From Cricetomys ansorgei (taxonomy: Eukaryota > Chordata > Mammalia > Rodentia > Nesomyidae): a stretch of 64,000 nucleotides of DNA. The translations under genes were made by a program, and so were the position numbers. Positions 10,823 through 21,535 of this stretch are shown here, piece by piece (the stretch's first letter is position 1; every line of letters begins with the position of its first letter). The notes beneath the pieces are model-generated. The model was given only the letters and a program-made list of their open reading frames with translations. It was not told the DNA's origin and made no database searches. The stretch covers positions 15,135,001 through 15,199,000 of the forward strand of contig JAMJFZ010000320.1 of NCBI GenBank assembly GCA_026225945.1, read 5' to 3'.

Positions 10823-11230
10823 AGAATGCTTAAATGCTTCTTTTTCTCCTATTTGCAAGTCATTTAATTAAATGGCTCCAGCTTGGGATTCACAATTTTT
10901 CACTTTCCCTTGTCATTGAGTTGCATTCAGTGTTTGACCCTAGGACAACTTTTGTTCTCCTTCTATTCAGATGGACAGTTCTGTGCAGCGACGAGCGAAG
11001 AGAAATTCAAATGTACTGGAAGACAAGCGATAAAGGCTTACTGGCGGCCTTCTCTGGCGGAAGCCTGGCCATGTGGCTCAGGATTCAGGCCATACTGCTG
11101 CTATAGATGTCTCCTGGAGTAGCTGGGAACTGACCAGAAAGGGGAATTATGGTTTTGGAAAGCCATGAAAATCAAAACAGAATGAAGGATTGTGTTTTGG
11201 GATGCCAAAAGTCCCTTCATCCTCTGAATG
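10823..11230. other. Unassigned sequence
   Basis: Two overlapping + frames of 79 and 90 codons occur here with no recognisable domain and no supporting promoter or splice signals. No repeat is recognised. Confidence 0.3.
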
Positions 11231-11231
11231 C

Positions 11232-11557
11232 ATGTGTGTGTGTGTGTGTGCGCGTGTGTGTGTGTGCGTGTGTGTGTGTGCGTGTGTGTGTGCGTGTGCG
11301 TGCGTGTGTGTGCGTGTGTGTGCGTGTGTGTGTGCGCGTGTGTGTGTGTGCGTGTGCGTGTGTGTGCGTGTGTGTGTGCGTGTGTGTGTGTGCGTGTGTG
11401 TGTGCGTGCGTGTGTGTGTGTGCGTGTGTGTGTGTGTGCGTGTGTGCGTGTGCGTGTGTGTGCGTGTGTGTGCGTGTGTGTGTGCGTGTGTGCGTGTGTG
11501 TGCGTGTGCGTGTGTGTGTGTGTGCGTGTGTGTGCGTGTGTGTGCGCGCGTGTGTGT
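11232..11557 (+). repeat. (TG/CG)n alternating purine-pyrimidine tract
   Basis: About 325 bp of TG with frequent CG steps ('tgtgtgcgtgtgtgtg'). It is almost strictly alternating and therefore a strong Z-DNA-forming candidate. Long open frames on both strands (Cys-Val or His-Thr repeats) are composition artefacts. The many CpGs inside a TG repeat are notable. Confidence 0.98.
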
Positions 11558-11751
11558 AATTGAAGGTGTGGATGCACACATGCAGGATATGTGTGCTCGT
11601 GGAATAAATACCATGGCCCCTTGGGTGTTTGGCACAAAGAGACAGGCTGGGATTAATTTTCTGGTTTATGCATCTTCAAACCACTGAGCTGATGGCGCAG
11701 AGAAGGAAGGCAATCTCCACAGAGAAAATAAAATCACATTCCTCATGAAAC

Positions 11752-11861
11752 AGGACTGCCATATTTAGCTAATAAAAACACAGGACACCTAGTTAAATCT
11801 GAATTTCAGATAAATAGCAGATAATTTTTTAGTATGCACATGCTCTGTGGCATTCAGGATA
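11752..11861. mobile_element. Half of a MER53-like palindromic DNA transposon (tentative)
   Basis: 'aggactgccatatttagct', 'aataaaaacacaggacacc', 'tagttaaatctgaatttcag' and 'gataattttttagtatgc' match a palindromic non-autonomous element I recall as MER53. Only one arm is present. The family name is from memory. Confidence 0.5.
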
Positions 11862-11864
11862 TCC

Positions 11865-12965
11865 TTTATCCCCCCACCTCAAGCCCACCCCCGACCACTG
11901 TTAGCTGCAATTCAGATTTTACTGACCACGCTGTGCCTGACTAGCAAACTCACTGTGAAAAGAATGAAAAGAATGGATTTTCCTGCTGGTTTTAAAGCAA
12001 TTTAAAACCTACAAACCACATTTGGACTAAGAAAGACCTTGTATCCTTATGGGACTTTTTTTTTTTTTCCTCCTCTCAGGAAGCCCCATCGTCACTAGAA
12101 ACTGTCATCTGTGAGATGGGGGAAGCGGTCATAGGGACCCCTTTGCTGTCTCCTGTAGACTTCATATCTGCATACTCGTATGCACAGGCCCCTTCAGAAC
12201 ACTGTCCTCTTCGATACAAAAACCAATTAAGGATGTTTCCAAAGGATTGCTTATAGCAGGCTTTAGTAGCCAGGAGGTATCCCGGAGCGTTCAATTTCTT
12301 CTTCCCTCCCTCCCTTGCACAGCGGTAGAATCCTTCCTAACATGCAGGTGGCTGACGTCTCTGGGAGGAAGGACAGGCTGATGAGAAAGCACAGGAGGGG
12401 ATGTCTCACAAGCCCTGGCGGGAGGCAACCCACAGACTTTCAGAGGAAACGCCACCCTTGTCACTGGGACGAAGCAGAACAGGAGTGATGCTGGGCTTTC
12501 AGGCGACAGTCCTGTGTTCACAATGTGTCACTCCAGTTGTCCGCTGGACCCACCGGCCTGTAGGTCTGCGACGAGATGAAGTGCCGGCACCTGCGTCACA
12601 GAGCCGTCGGTAGGACTAAACAGCATCGTTAGAGAAAACCTGGCTCTCGGGAAGCTCTTGATGGATGTTAATCCATTATTGTCGCCCAGGACTCTTTCTC
12701 CTAACAAGTCCGGTTGTGATTTTTATAAATAACCCTTTCCTATGGGGGTTGCAGTGTGTATTTACCGAACAGCATGTAAACACAGAAAACCAGAATGAAA
12801 GGGTTAAACAAAACCCTCCATCTCTTCTGGCCTCTTATCCCGAGTCAGTAAGGACCACGGGGAAGGCTTTTAGAAACAGATTGTGGCCCCCATCACATCT
12901 GGAAGCCAGAACTTCCAGGAGTAGAGCTAATACACCTGGATTTTTTTCTTTTTTTTGGAAAGCGT
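11865..12965. other. Unassigned sequence
   Basis: It contains a T13 run near 12057 and interrupted T-rich sequence at 12943-12957. No repeat family or exon recognised. Several open frames of 70-109 codons have no supporting signals. Confidence 0.3.
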
Positions 12966-12967
12966 GC

Positions 12968-13331
12968 GTCTTAGTCACTGTTCTATTGCTGTGAAGAGAC
13001 CCCGTGATCAAGGCAGCTCTCTAAATATGAAAGCATGTAATCAGGCCTGGCTTACAGTCTCAGAGGGTTAGTCGGTTATCATCATGGCAGGGAGCCTGGT
13101 AACAAGCAGGCAGGCAAGGCCTTGGAGAAGTCGCCGAGCTACATCCTCATCCGCAGGGAGAAGGAAGAGAGAACAGCTACTGGGCCAGGCAAGGCTTTTG
13201 AAACTCAAAGCCACACCCATGTTGGAGGAAGCGACCGACAAGGCCACACACCCTACTCCTTAGAATCTTTTCAAAGAGCTTCACTCCCTGGTGACTAAAC
13301 ATTAAAATATATGAGATGCGGGAGCCATTTT
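12968..13331 (-). mobile_element. ORR1-like MaLR LTR, antisense
   Basis: The reverse complement shows the ORR1 layout. In + orientation: 'gtcttagtcactgttctatt', 'gctgtgaagagaccccgtg', 'ggcttacagtctcagaggg', 'gttatcatcatggcaggg', 'cccatgttggaggaagc' and 'aaggccacacaccctact', then 'gggagccatttt'. A solo LTR of the non-coding ERVL-MaLR class. Confidence 0.8.
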
Positions 13332-13334
13332 GTT

Positions 13335-14425
13335 TTTTCAAATCGCTACAGCATTCCAGAACATTCTATGGCAAAGCTATGTTTAAGGAACCCTGGAACT
13401 CCTTCGCATGCTCTATTTCTCATATACTTTAAAAAGTTGGACAGTCTCGTACATTCCGTCTGTCCCCTGCTTTGGCCAAGCTGCCAGGTCTTGGGATCAT
13501 CACTCTTCTACAGCTTAGGTTTTCTTAGACTTCGGCTATGATGTCTTCTCATCCAGCAGCCCTCTCACAAAATGAATCCGATTTACAGATGTCACAACTC
13601 CGGCCCTCTTGTGCCTCTGTAGCAGTAAGTTGCTGCTGGGGCAGCTCAGCAAGGATGACAAGGAGGCATTCTCATATGTGCAAACCCTGCCAGACCTCAG
13701 CAGAGGGAACCACCATCTTGGCCAGTGCCATACAGGACAGTGGGACCCTGAGCGTCCCAGCTCAGGTGTTTTTATTGATCCAGAACTCCTTAGGTGTTCT
13801 AGAGATAGCACATGCAGAGCATTAGCAATCAAACATCCCCCACATGAATCCAACACCTGCAAACAGTACAACATGCCTCTCACCCAACAGTGCATAAAAT
13901 AAGTATTTTACATATAACTAAAAATAAGCTTCTACAACACGCCTCTCTAGTCGGGCCCATTGGTGAAGAGAGACCCTTTGTCACTATCGTGTGACTCCTT
14001 CTCTCCCCTCCGACTTCACGGGTCTATCTGAGGGCCATGTGTGGCTCTGGTCTCCTATTTGCCATTCTGTGGTCTTGTGGCTAATGTCAGAGATTCCCCC
14101 ACACCCTGCCTCGCAGTAGACGTGCCAGTGGGGGGGGGGGGCTGTACATTTTCTTTCCTGAAATATTAATTTGACATATAACACTATTTTTCATTTAGTG
14201 TTCAGCTGACCATGATGGTTATTTCAGCTCAAAACAATCTTCAAGGACTCTAGGGGGAAATGTCCTTGGCTGGCTGACTGACATTTTAGGAAAATAAAAT
14301 GGGGGTGCAACGCCATAAAACTCCTCAGAGGTGGCTGTCTCCAGTCACTGAATAATGAGAATGGATGTGGAGCGAGCAAGGACCGTAAACTAATTAGGAA
14401 ACCAACACACAAGGCCATGTGTGTG
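13335..14425. other. Unassigned sequence with G12 run
   Basis: Overlapping frames at 13536-13902 on both strands are about 95-119 codons long but match nothing I recognise. A G12 run lies at 14130-14141. No repeat family is evident. Confidence 0.3.
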
Positions 14426-14426
14426 T

Positions 14427-14612
14427 GCTGGGGCAGGGATGGGTAGCTCAGTTGCAGGAAGCCCTGTGCTTTCCTCATAAACCAGGTGTAGTGCCTATAA
14501 TTCCACCACTTAGGAGGTAGAGGCAGGAGGATCAGAATTTCAAGACCATTGTCTGCTTACACAGTGGGGTGGCTACGTGAAACTCTGTGTAAAAGAAAAA
14601 GAAAAAACTTGT
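14427..14612 (+). mobile_element. B4 SINE (ID-B1 fusion), diverged
   Basis: An ID-like head 'gggatgggtagctcagttg' is followed by a B1 body: 'accaggtgtagtgcctataa', 'cttaggaggtagaggcagg' and 'gaaactctgtgtaaaaga', ending in an A-rich tail. Confidence 0.65.
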
Positions 14613-14674
14613 CAATGAACTTGCTGAAGTGCATAAGTAGGGGCGGGGTTTCATGTAGCTCCACCCCCTCGGCT

Positions 14675-14697
14675 CCCCCCCCCCAAGGAAGGGGGGG
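14675..14697. repeat. C10 / G7 opposed homopolymers
   Basis: C10 at 14675-14684, a short purine spacer, then G7 at 14691-14697. They could pair as a hairpin or form i-motif/quadruplex structures. Replication-slippage-prone. Confidence 0.85.
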
Positions 14698-15428
14698 TTT
14701 GACACTCCATCCAGGTGCAGAATGGAAGCTCGAGGGACTGTTGTTTGAAAACTTTTCAAAACCTTGTGAATCAGGAATTTCTCAAATTACCCTCTGGGAA
14801 AATGTGCCTTTGGGACTAGCAAGCAGCAGCAGTGAACGTCAGGTTACCAGCCGCCTTTGAGGAAGCCAGAGGGGCAGGCCTGTACCCTTCAAGTACTCGT
14901 GTCAGTGTCCTAGACAGGCTGACCAAAGGGATGGGAAAAGGGGCTGCTGACTGCCTGGCACTTGCCGCACCCTGAGGACGGAGGAGCGCTGCCAAGAAGC
15001 CCGAGCTGTTCCGTGAATGAACAGATGACTCACCGAGCAGATTTGAAGGTAGCTTCTAATTACTGAGGAATGGCGTGCCAGGCACTCCGAGGTTGATTGA
15101 GGAAGCATGGGAGGACAGCCCCTCCACTCCAGGGAGAGTAAATATTTGGCATAGCGCTGGCAGAGCAGCTTTCTGCGAAGGCGCGAAAGAGACGGGGTAA
15201 TTAGCTAGACAAAGCCCGTGGAGTTGGGATGTGCCGGTCTGAATTCCCCTGCCACAGACCTTGGGGACAGGAGGCTTACATATCTGGACACTATCGCAGG
15301 AGGGATAATGTGAACGTTGTCCCACAGGTTCTCAGTATGTGTGGAACACAGTTCCCGATGCCCCGTGAACGCTCAAATCCCTGTAAGCGGTGCGTTTACA
15401 TAGAATCTGTGCATAGCATCATCTACAC
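14698..15428. other. Unassigned sequence
   Basis: No SINE, LINE or LTR recognised and no convincing exon. Open frames of 68-103 codons on both strands lack support. Confidence 0.3.
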
Positions 15429-15483
15429 TTTATTATTATTGTTGTTGTTATTGGTAGTAGTAGTAGTGATAGAAGTAGTGGAA
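15429..15483 (+). repeat. Trinucleotide microsatellite (TTA/TTG/TAG)n
   Basis: Runs of TTA, TTG and TAG triplets ('ttattattgttgttgtta', 'ggtagtagtagtagtga') directly precede the TG satellite. Confidence 0.9.
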
Positions 15484-15929
15484 GTGTGTGAGTTGTGTGT
15501 GTGTGTGTGTATCTGTGTGTGTGTGAGTTTGTGTGTGTATCTGTGTGTGTATGTGTGTGTGTGTGAGTTTGTGTATGTGTGAGTTAGTGTGTGTGTGTAT
15601 CTGTGTGTATGTGTGTGTGTGAGTTTGTGTGTGTGTATCTGTGTATGTGTGTGTGTATGTGTGTGTGTATCTGTGTGTATGTGTGTGTGTGTGTATCTGT
15701 GTGTTTCTGTGTGTGTGTGAGTTTGTGTGTGTGTGTTTGTGTGTGTGTGTGAGTTTGTGTGTGTGTGTATGTGTGTGTATCTGTGTGTATGTGTGTGAGT
15801 TTGTGTGTGTGTGTGTGTTTGTGTGTGTGTATATCTGAGTTTGTGTGTGTGTGTATCTGTGTGTGTGTATGTGTGTGTGTATGTGTGTGTGTTTGTGTGT
15901 GTGTGTATCTGAGTTTGTGTGTGTGTATC

Positions 15930-15961
<32 letters not shown>

Positions 15962-16331
15962 TGTGTGTGTGTGTATCTGTGTGTGTGTGTATCTGTGTGT
16001 GTGTATGTGTGTGTGTATGTGTGTGTGTATGTGTGTGTTTGTGTGTGTGTGTATCTGAGTTTGTGTGTGTGTATCTGTGTGTGTGTTTGTGTGTGTGTGT
16101 ATCTGAGTTTGTGTGTGTGTATGTGTGTGTGTGTTTGTGTGTGTGTGTATCTGTGTGTGTGTATGTGTGTGTATGTGTGTGTGTTTGTGTGTGTGTGTAT
16201 CTGAGTTTGTGTGTGTGTATCTGTGTGTGTGTTTGTGTGTGTGTGTATCTGAGTTTGTGTGTGTGTATGTGTGTGTGTGTTTGTGTGTGTGTGTTTTTGT
16301 GTATGTGTGTGTGTATCTGTGTGTGTGTATC

Positions 16332-16364
<33 letters not shown>

Positions 16365-16405
16365 TTGTGTATGTGTGTGTGTATCTGTGTGTGTGTATGT
16401 GTGTA

Positions 16406-16438
<33 letters not shown>

Positions 16439-16513
16439 GTGTATGTGTGTGTATGTATCTGTGTGTGTGTGTGTGGTGTGTGTGAGTTTGTGTGTGTGTG
16501 TGTGTGTGTGTGT
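15484..16513 (+). repeat. 1-kb TG satellite with TATCTG/GAGTTTG interruptions
   Basis: About 1,030 bp of TG punctuated by 'tatctg', 'gagtttg', 'tatgtg' and 'gtttgtg' words. It is not a plain dinucleotide run. A stretch of roughly 95 bases starting 16055 recurs identically at 16201, so there is a higher-order unit near 146 bp. The interruption pattern recurs more loosely from about 15830 on. Open frames up to 364 codons (His-Thr or Cys-Val repeats) are artefacts. Confidence 0.98.
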
Positions 16514-16582
16514 ACACTTAAACTCAGGTGCACATGGTTGTGAGGACAGCTTTGGGTGTCAGGCCTCAGTTGTCCTTCCTGC

Positions 16583-16634
16583 CTGCCTCTGCCTCCCTAG
16601 TGCTGGTGTTAAAGGCACGCATCACCGCCCAGCC
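16583..16634 (-). mobile_element. B1 SINE fragment
   Basis: Antisense 'tgcctctgcctccctagtgc' then 'tggtgttaaaggcacgca' and 'tcaccgcccagc', the left end of a B1. Upstream (16530-16580) may be a remnant of a tRNA-type SINE ('ggttgtgaggacagctttgg'). Confidence 0.7.
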
Positions 16635-16647
16635 CATTTAATACTTT

Positions 16648-16766
16648 TGACAGGCTCTTCCACTGGCCTGGAATTTAGCAAGTAGGCTAGGCTGGCTGGC
16701 CCTGGGGATGTGCCTGTCTCTGCCTCTCCAACTCTTAGAATTGCAAGCACTAGCCAGCACTCCGGG
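16648..16766 (-). mobile_element. B1F/B4-like SINE body, antisense
   Basis: 'actggcctggaatttagca', 'agtaggctaggctggctgg', 'ctgtctctgcctctccaact' and 'cttagaattgcaagcac' match the B1-like body found inside B4/RSINE1 elements. Confidence 0.6.
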
Positions 16767-16863
16767 TCTTCTCTTCTCCCATGAATTCTGAGGTCTCTGA
16801 GGTCTCTGTGTTCACACTGATTCCCAACACTGGTGTCATCATCATTGTGATCATGTGAAACAA

Positions 16864-16990
16864 CCACTCTATGTAGTCTTGATTGGCCTGTAGCTCCTAA
16901 CACGGACCAGCCTGGCCTAGAACTTGAAGCAATCCTCCTGCCTCAGCCTCTGTAGTACTGGAATTATAGGTGTGAATCACCGCCTCAGTC
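16864..16990 (-). mobile_element. Old B1 SINE, antisense
   Basis: 'cactctatgtagtcttgatt', 'ggcctagaacttgaagcaat', 'cctcctgcctcagcctctg' and 'tactggaattataggtgtg' match an early (pB1/B1F) 7SL-derived monomer. Confidence 0.7.
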
Positions 16991-16994
16991 TTCC

Positions 16995-17400
16995 TCTCTA
17001 CGTCAGATTGATTCTAGCACATGACGACAATGTAGAAGCCCTGTGAGTAGCAGGCAGACTGCATTGCTTATGACCTAACAGCAAGACGAAGGTCTTTCCA
17101 CGTTAGTACACACATGTCCTCTTTCCCCGTGTGTTCTCAGTCCAAAGCTGGTTGACTCTTCACTGTGGAAGCTGTGGGCACAGGAACCAGCTGTGCCCTC
17201 ACAGATGTTCAAGTCTTCCACTAAGCTCATTGTTTGCCATCCAGAAACCCTAGTTTCTTTCTTTGTATAGCAGGGCAAGGTGTTCACTTTAGGAGGGAGA
17301 CCTAACTCAGAGAACTGTATGCGCAGTCTGTGCGTGCAGTGCTGTGTGGCGGGAGGAAGTCACTGACGCAACCAGACTGGCGTTTCTGGAACACTTGGCC
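16995..17400. other. Unassigned sequence
   Basis: No repeat or exon recognised. Confidence 0.3.
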
Positions 17401-17480
17401 AGAATAAATCCTCCTCCTCCATCTTCTTCCTTTTCCCTTCCTCCTTCCTCTTCCTCTTCCTCCTCCTCCTCTTCTCCTTT
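17401..17480 (+). repeat. CT-rich polypyrimidine tract
   Basis: Imperfect TCC/TTCC repeats ('cttcctcttcctcttcctcc'). One strand is all purine, so a triplex is possible. Confidence 0.9.
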
Positions 17481-17574
17481 GAGATACTTATATCTGCATG
17501 CTTATTACTAAGCCATTCACAATAGCTAAGGAATGAATCCATGTGAGATTAGAAGACATTTTATTAGCACGTAT

Positions 17575-17745
17575 TAATGATATATAATAATGTGCTTCAT
17601 CATGGCATTTTCAGACGTGTATAAAATGTATCTTCATCCTATTTGTCCTTCATTACCTCTCTCTCGTCTGCCTCCCACACCGTCAGTCCCCTTCGTCTTC
17701 CTAACTATCCCTTCTACTTTCATACTTTTCTCTCCCCCCCCCCCC
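17575..17745 (-). mobile_element. L1 3' UTR fragment, antisense
   Basis: 'tcatggcattttcagacgtg', 'tatcttcatcctatttgtcc' and 'tcattacctctctctcg' resemble the antisense 3' end of rodent L1 (Lx-type). A C16 run (17734-17749) closes it. Orientation is inferred from that resemblance. Confidence 0.5.
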
Positions 17746-18000
17746 CCCCGTGACCTCTGAGTTTCATTAAGATTGCCTTGGGGAGCACCGATAAGAGGTG
17801 ATTTACAAAAGCACGGGACCTTAAGAGGCTACACCACTGAAGAAAATGTCTCTTTCTCTCCCTGCAACATTAGCATCCTCCAGGTCCTCAGGGAGAGGAG
17901 GGGCCTCTTGAGTCTCCGCCCTTTCCATGTCAAGCCCAATCTCAGGCAGGAGCGATGCAGGCAATCATGGCTGCTGTGCATTTAGGAATGCCACCTCAAG

Positions 18001-18100
18001 CCGGCTGGTGGTGGCTCTCGCCTTTAACCCCAGCACTCAGGAGGCAGAGGCAAGAGGATCTCTGTGAGTTTGAGGCAGCCTGGTCAGCCTGGAGCCAGCT
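18001..18100 (+). mobile_element. B1 SINE, 3' truncated
   Basis: It begins 'ccggctggtggtggctctcg' and 'cctttaaccccagcactcag', with 'gatctctgtgagtttgagg'. It breaks off after 'gcctggtcagcctggag'. Confidence 0.85.
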
Positions 18101-18299
18101 TTCTGAAAGACTCCACCCCATCCTCTGCTTCTGCAATGTTCCCCAAGGCCTTGGAGGAGGTGATCTAGATGTCCTGTTTAGGGCTGGGCACTCAGTGTTG
18201 TAAGTCTTCAGTCACCGCTCCCCACTGCAGACAAAAGCTGTTCTGACAAAGCCAATAGCAGCACCGGTCTGTGAAAACAGAAAGGTTTGCTGTTGTTAA

Positions 18300-18990
18300 T
18301 ATATATATTTTTTTAATTTTCAAGATTACAATAGAATTATATCATTTCCCTTTTCCCATTCCTCCATCCAAATCCTCTCATGGACTCCCTCCCCTTGCTC
18401 TTTTTAAAATTCATGGCCTCTTTTTCCTTGTTACACATGTGTGTGTGTTCCTAAATACACAGATTCAACCTGCCCAGTCTGTATAATGTTATTTGTAGGT
18501 ATATTTTCAGGGATGACCATTTGATATTGGATCAACAATTGGTGCGCTCTTCCCTGGGAAGTGGGAGGCATTTCCCTAGCTTTTAGGGTTCCTTAGTTGC
18601 CTATAGTTCTTTGTCTAGGTTTGGAGTCTCATGAACTCCCCCAAATTCTCCTTATTTTATATAGCCTACCCTTTCTTTGGGATGGACCCTTAGCTCTTGG
18701 TATGTCTTTTGATAATAGATGTTGGTCTTGGTCTGTTCACTCCTTCTATTTTTCATGAGGTATCTTCCTTGTGGATAATATTTTTCTCTCTGCCTATCTT
18801 TAATATCTTTTTGTTTTGTGCTGTATAATATTTTTCAATACAAGCCTATAATGTGAATATATTTCTTCATATTTTGTTCAGAATTCACTGCGACACCTGT
18901 TCCTGAGGATTCATATCTTTCAGCCTCCTGGGACATTCTTAGCTAGGTTATTTATCCTTAAGATATTCCTACAATCTGGCCTTGGTTAAT
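18300..18990 (-). mobile_element. L1 3' UTR, antisense (Lx-type)
   Basis: The T-rich left edge ('tttttttaattttcaagat') is the antisense poly(A) end. Inside are 'ctgcccagtctgtataatgt', 'gatgaccatttgatattgg', 'gtgcgctcttccctgggaag' and 'ggttccttagttgcctatag', characteristic of rodent L1 3' UTRs. There is no coding frame. Confidence 0.7.
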
Positions 18991-19019
18991 GGATTAATGG
19001 CCTTTACCTTGTTTTCCTG

Positions 19020-19390
19020 TACCTCCTGGTTCTTATAGTTTGCTCATTCAATCTAGAGGCTTGATCAGACTCCGTTTGACCTTTTTGGCAAGGATGCTTT
19101 ATAGGAGGCATCGTGGGCTTCAGCCAGGAAGCACGTGGTAGCACTCTTTGTGGCAGTGGCAGCTTTTGGTGGTCATTGCTGAGACTCCCATTTCACTGGG
19201 GTTTGCCATGTGGTGAGACCTAATATTTTGTATTCTTTCTCCATTGTGGTTGTAGACCCCTCACAGTGGGTTTTTTGTGGTCACGGGGTAAAGGTATATA
19301 TAATTTTCCTCAAATTGCCCTCCAAGGAAGTCACGCCACTGTGCATTCCTGCTTGCAACACAAAAGAAGACCCAACCCCCAAATGGCTCC
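19020..19390. mobile_element. Possible ancient LINE (L1M-like) fragment
   Basis: 'gatcagactccgtttgacc' and 'tttttggcaaggatgcttta' weakly resemble an old mammalian L1 3' region. Too diverged to place; strand not assigned. Confidence 0.3.
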
Positions 19391-19394
19391 CAGA

Positions 19395-20385
19395 GTATCT
19401 AGAGTGATCTAGAATTATTCCTGGTTCCCTAGCAGAGGCGTGGAGCCTTAGTGTGGCGTTCATCTGCATTCCTCTTCTTGTAACTGAGTCTCTTGTGTGT
19501 CTCCTTTATAACTTTGGTCCTCCTCCCTAAGAAGCTTGTGGCATACTCTTGAGGAGCAATCAAGGACAGAGCATATAAGGCTAAAGGAGCGTCCAAGGGA
19601 ACCATCTCAGGCGGCAAAGCCCTTACTACCATCATTGGGAACAAAAGGCAAATCTCCAACTGTCGGGACGGCCAGACTTATTCATGCCCAGTTGTTTATA
19701 CTTAGCATTGAGTCACCGGTACTTTTCCTTGCCCTTTAAATGTCATGCTCAATAAATTAGCAGAAAGGTATGGGAAGGCCCCTTCCCAGGGTGGAGCAGT
19801 TGCCTATGGCTCCGGTCACATGAGGCCTCGGACAGCCTTTACTTTCAACCGAGAGCAGACCCTGCCCACCGTTCTCAAAGCATGAGGCAGCAACCGTTTA
19901 TCAGGAGTGTGCTTGCTTGGTCTCCATTTGGAATGGAGATGTCACAGGAGGAGAAGCTTCTTTGCAGTTTACCCTCAACACAAAAGGCCTCTTCAGAACG
20001 CTCACAGTTCTGGAGCTGTGCTCTCCGAGGTTCGTGGAGTCGGCGTGGCTGAAATGTTCTACATTCAGGGTTCCGGAACTTTGAAAACCTGTTGATGGAG
20101 ACCCTCAGGTTAACTCCATGAAGATTTCATTCCTAAGTTCCAAACTTAATACTGCTGTTGTCGGAGTCGGTTGAGAGCAATTTGGAGAGTAAAGTTGATG
20201 TATCACGTGGATAAACGTTCATCGAGAATTTCCTGTATGCAGGGTGCATGGGAGTCTCTATGTGCCATGATGATCTTGTTGGTAACAGAAAAATAATGAG
20301 ACAGGAGGTTAAAATAGAGAGGGATGGGGGAGAAAAGAGGGAGGTGGGCCTGGGATAAAATATAGCCCCCTCCCCAGTTTGATTA
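19395..20385. other. Unassigned sequence
   Basis: No family or exon recognised. A purine-rich block with a 'gggagaaaagagggaggtg' core sits at about 20320-20350. Confidence 0.3.
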
Positions 20386-20389
20386 CTTA

Positions 20390-20515
20390 ACATCTCCCTC
20401 TTATAGACTCATTAATTTTTAATCCCCCTTAAAGTCCTCCTCCAGTACGGTCACACTGGGGAGGGGTCATGCATCAACAGACAAATCTGGGGAAGGGGAA
20501 CACAATCTGATAGCA
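20390..20515 (-). mobile_element. MLT1-type MaLR LTR 5' part, antisense
   Basis: 'ccccttaaagtcctcctcca', 'gtacggtcacactgggg' and 'ggggaacacaatctgatagc' are the reverse complement of the MLT1 5' end. Confidence 0.65.
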
Positions 20516-20860
20516 TTCTGAGGTCTAAATACTGCTGGGTACAGTTCACTTGTTCTAGAAAATATTTAATGGTTGAACACAATTGCCAGAGACAACATGA
20601 CATTCTACGTAGGTGGGCTTGTCTCTAGACCCTAAGCTCCGTCCGTGTGCTCTGTGAGGGACACTGGGGAGGGAGCTCCTGCTCTGTTAGCCAGGAACTT
20701 GAGTTCCCTGCTGCCCTTCCCTTTCTGGCATTGCTTCTGAGATCACAGCTGCTGATGACCAGCTTGGGTGCTCATTTGCTCAGAGGAGTAAAGCCGTTCC
20801 CCACTCCCCATAACCCCAATCTGACAAAATGTGAAAAAGGAAGTTCATGCTTTGTTTCTC

Positions 20861-20985
20861 TTTGTTTTGAAATGGAGTCTTGCTGTACGGCCCAGGCTTG
20901 CCTTAAATTTCGAATGTCCCTGCCTCAGCCTCCCTCGTGCTGGGATTGCAGATGTGCGCCCCCGTCACTGTGCAGGAACGCCCGA
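20861..20985 (-). mobile_element. Old B1/7SL-derived SINE, antisense
   Basis: 'gaaatggagtcttgctgtac', 'ggcccaggcttgccttaaat', 'cctgcctcagcctccctcgt' and 'gctgggattgcagatgtg' resemble a proto-B1 monomer. Confidence 0.75.
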
Positions 20986-20999
20986 GATCAAGGAATTGT

Positions 21000-21535
21000 T
21001 TTGTTTTTTAATTTCTCGTTTTGTAGCAGTTTTTGCCGCAGCGATCTAGGTGTACCTGCTTGGTCTTTTCTGGATCTTGTATTCAGATTCAGCTGTAGTT
21101 CACTGCTGAGTTCAAGAATTTGTCCTTTTTTTTTTCCTTAAATTTTTAAGAAGTGGGACAGACGTGATTTCCCCAGAACGATCCACACTGTCCCGCACTA
21201 CAGTGGCTTGCCAAAGAGATGTGGCCTGGACCCCACACATGTCTGGTTAATTTTCCTTAGCCTCTTAACAGTTGTGGGATACATGAAGTCGTACGTGGAA
21301 AGCCCATGTACACAGTGCCTGCCCAGTGGACAAGCTCCAGAGCAATGGCTATTAGCAATGGCCTTCTCTCTGCAGATTGCTTCAGGTCCCAAATCCAAAA
21401 GCCATCAAGGGCCAGGAATTTAAGGTCTAAGACTACTTTGAGTGGAATAAGCAATCAGAAATAGGAGAGGAAATGACGAAGTTAAGGCATATGTGCTCTG
21501 CGAAAAGGATGTCAAACTTAAATATGATAAAAAGA
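21000..21535. other. Unassigned sequence
   Basis: A T10 run occurs near 21125-21134. No repeat or exon recognised. Confidence 0.3.

Noticed and set aside
11101..11687. Open frames of 111-178 codons in both strands
   Set aside because: Same cause: an alternating TG/CG tract. No promoter, splice site or non-repetitive domain.
13536..13902. Overlapping 95-119 codon frames on opposite strands
   Set aside because: No family resemblance and mutually exclusive. No splice or promoter evidence.
16051..16300. Direct repeats considered as a CRISPR-like array
   Set aside because: Repeats are TG satellite units in a eukaryotic genome, without unique spacers or cas genes.
15423..16685. Open frames up to 364 codons on both strands (His-Thr and Cys-Val repeats)
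   Set aside because: They are translations of a TG/CA satellite, which lacks stop codons in most frames by composition.
20647..21141. 164-codon plus frame
   Set aside because: It runs through an antisense B1-like SINE (20861-20985) and T-rich sequence, so it is a chance frame.
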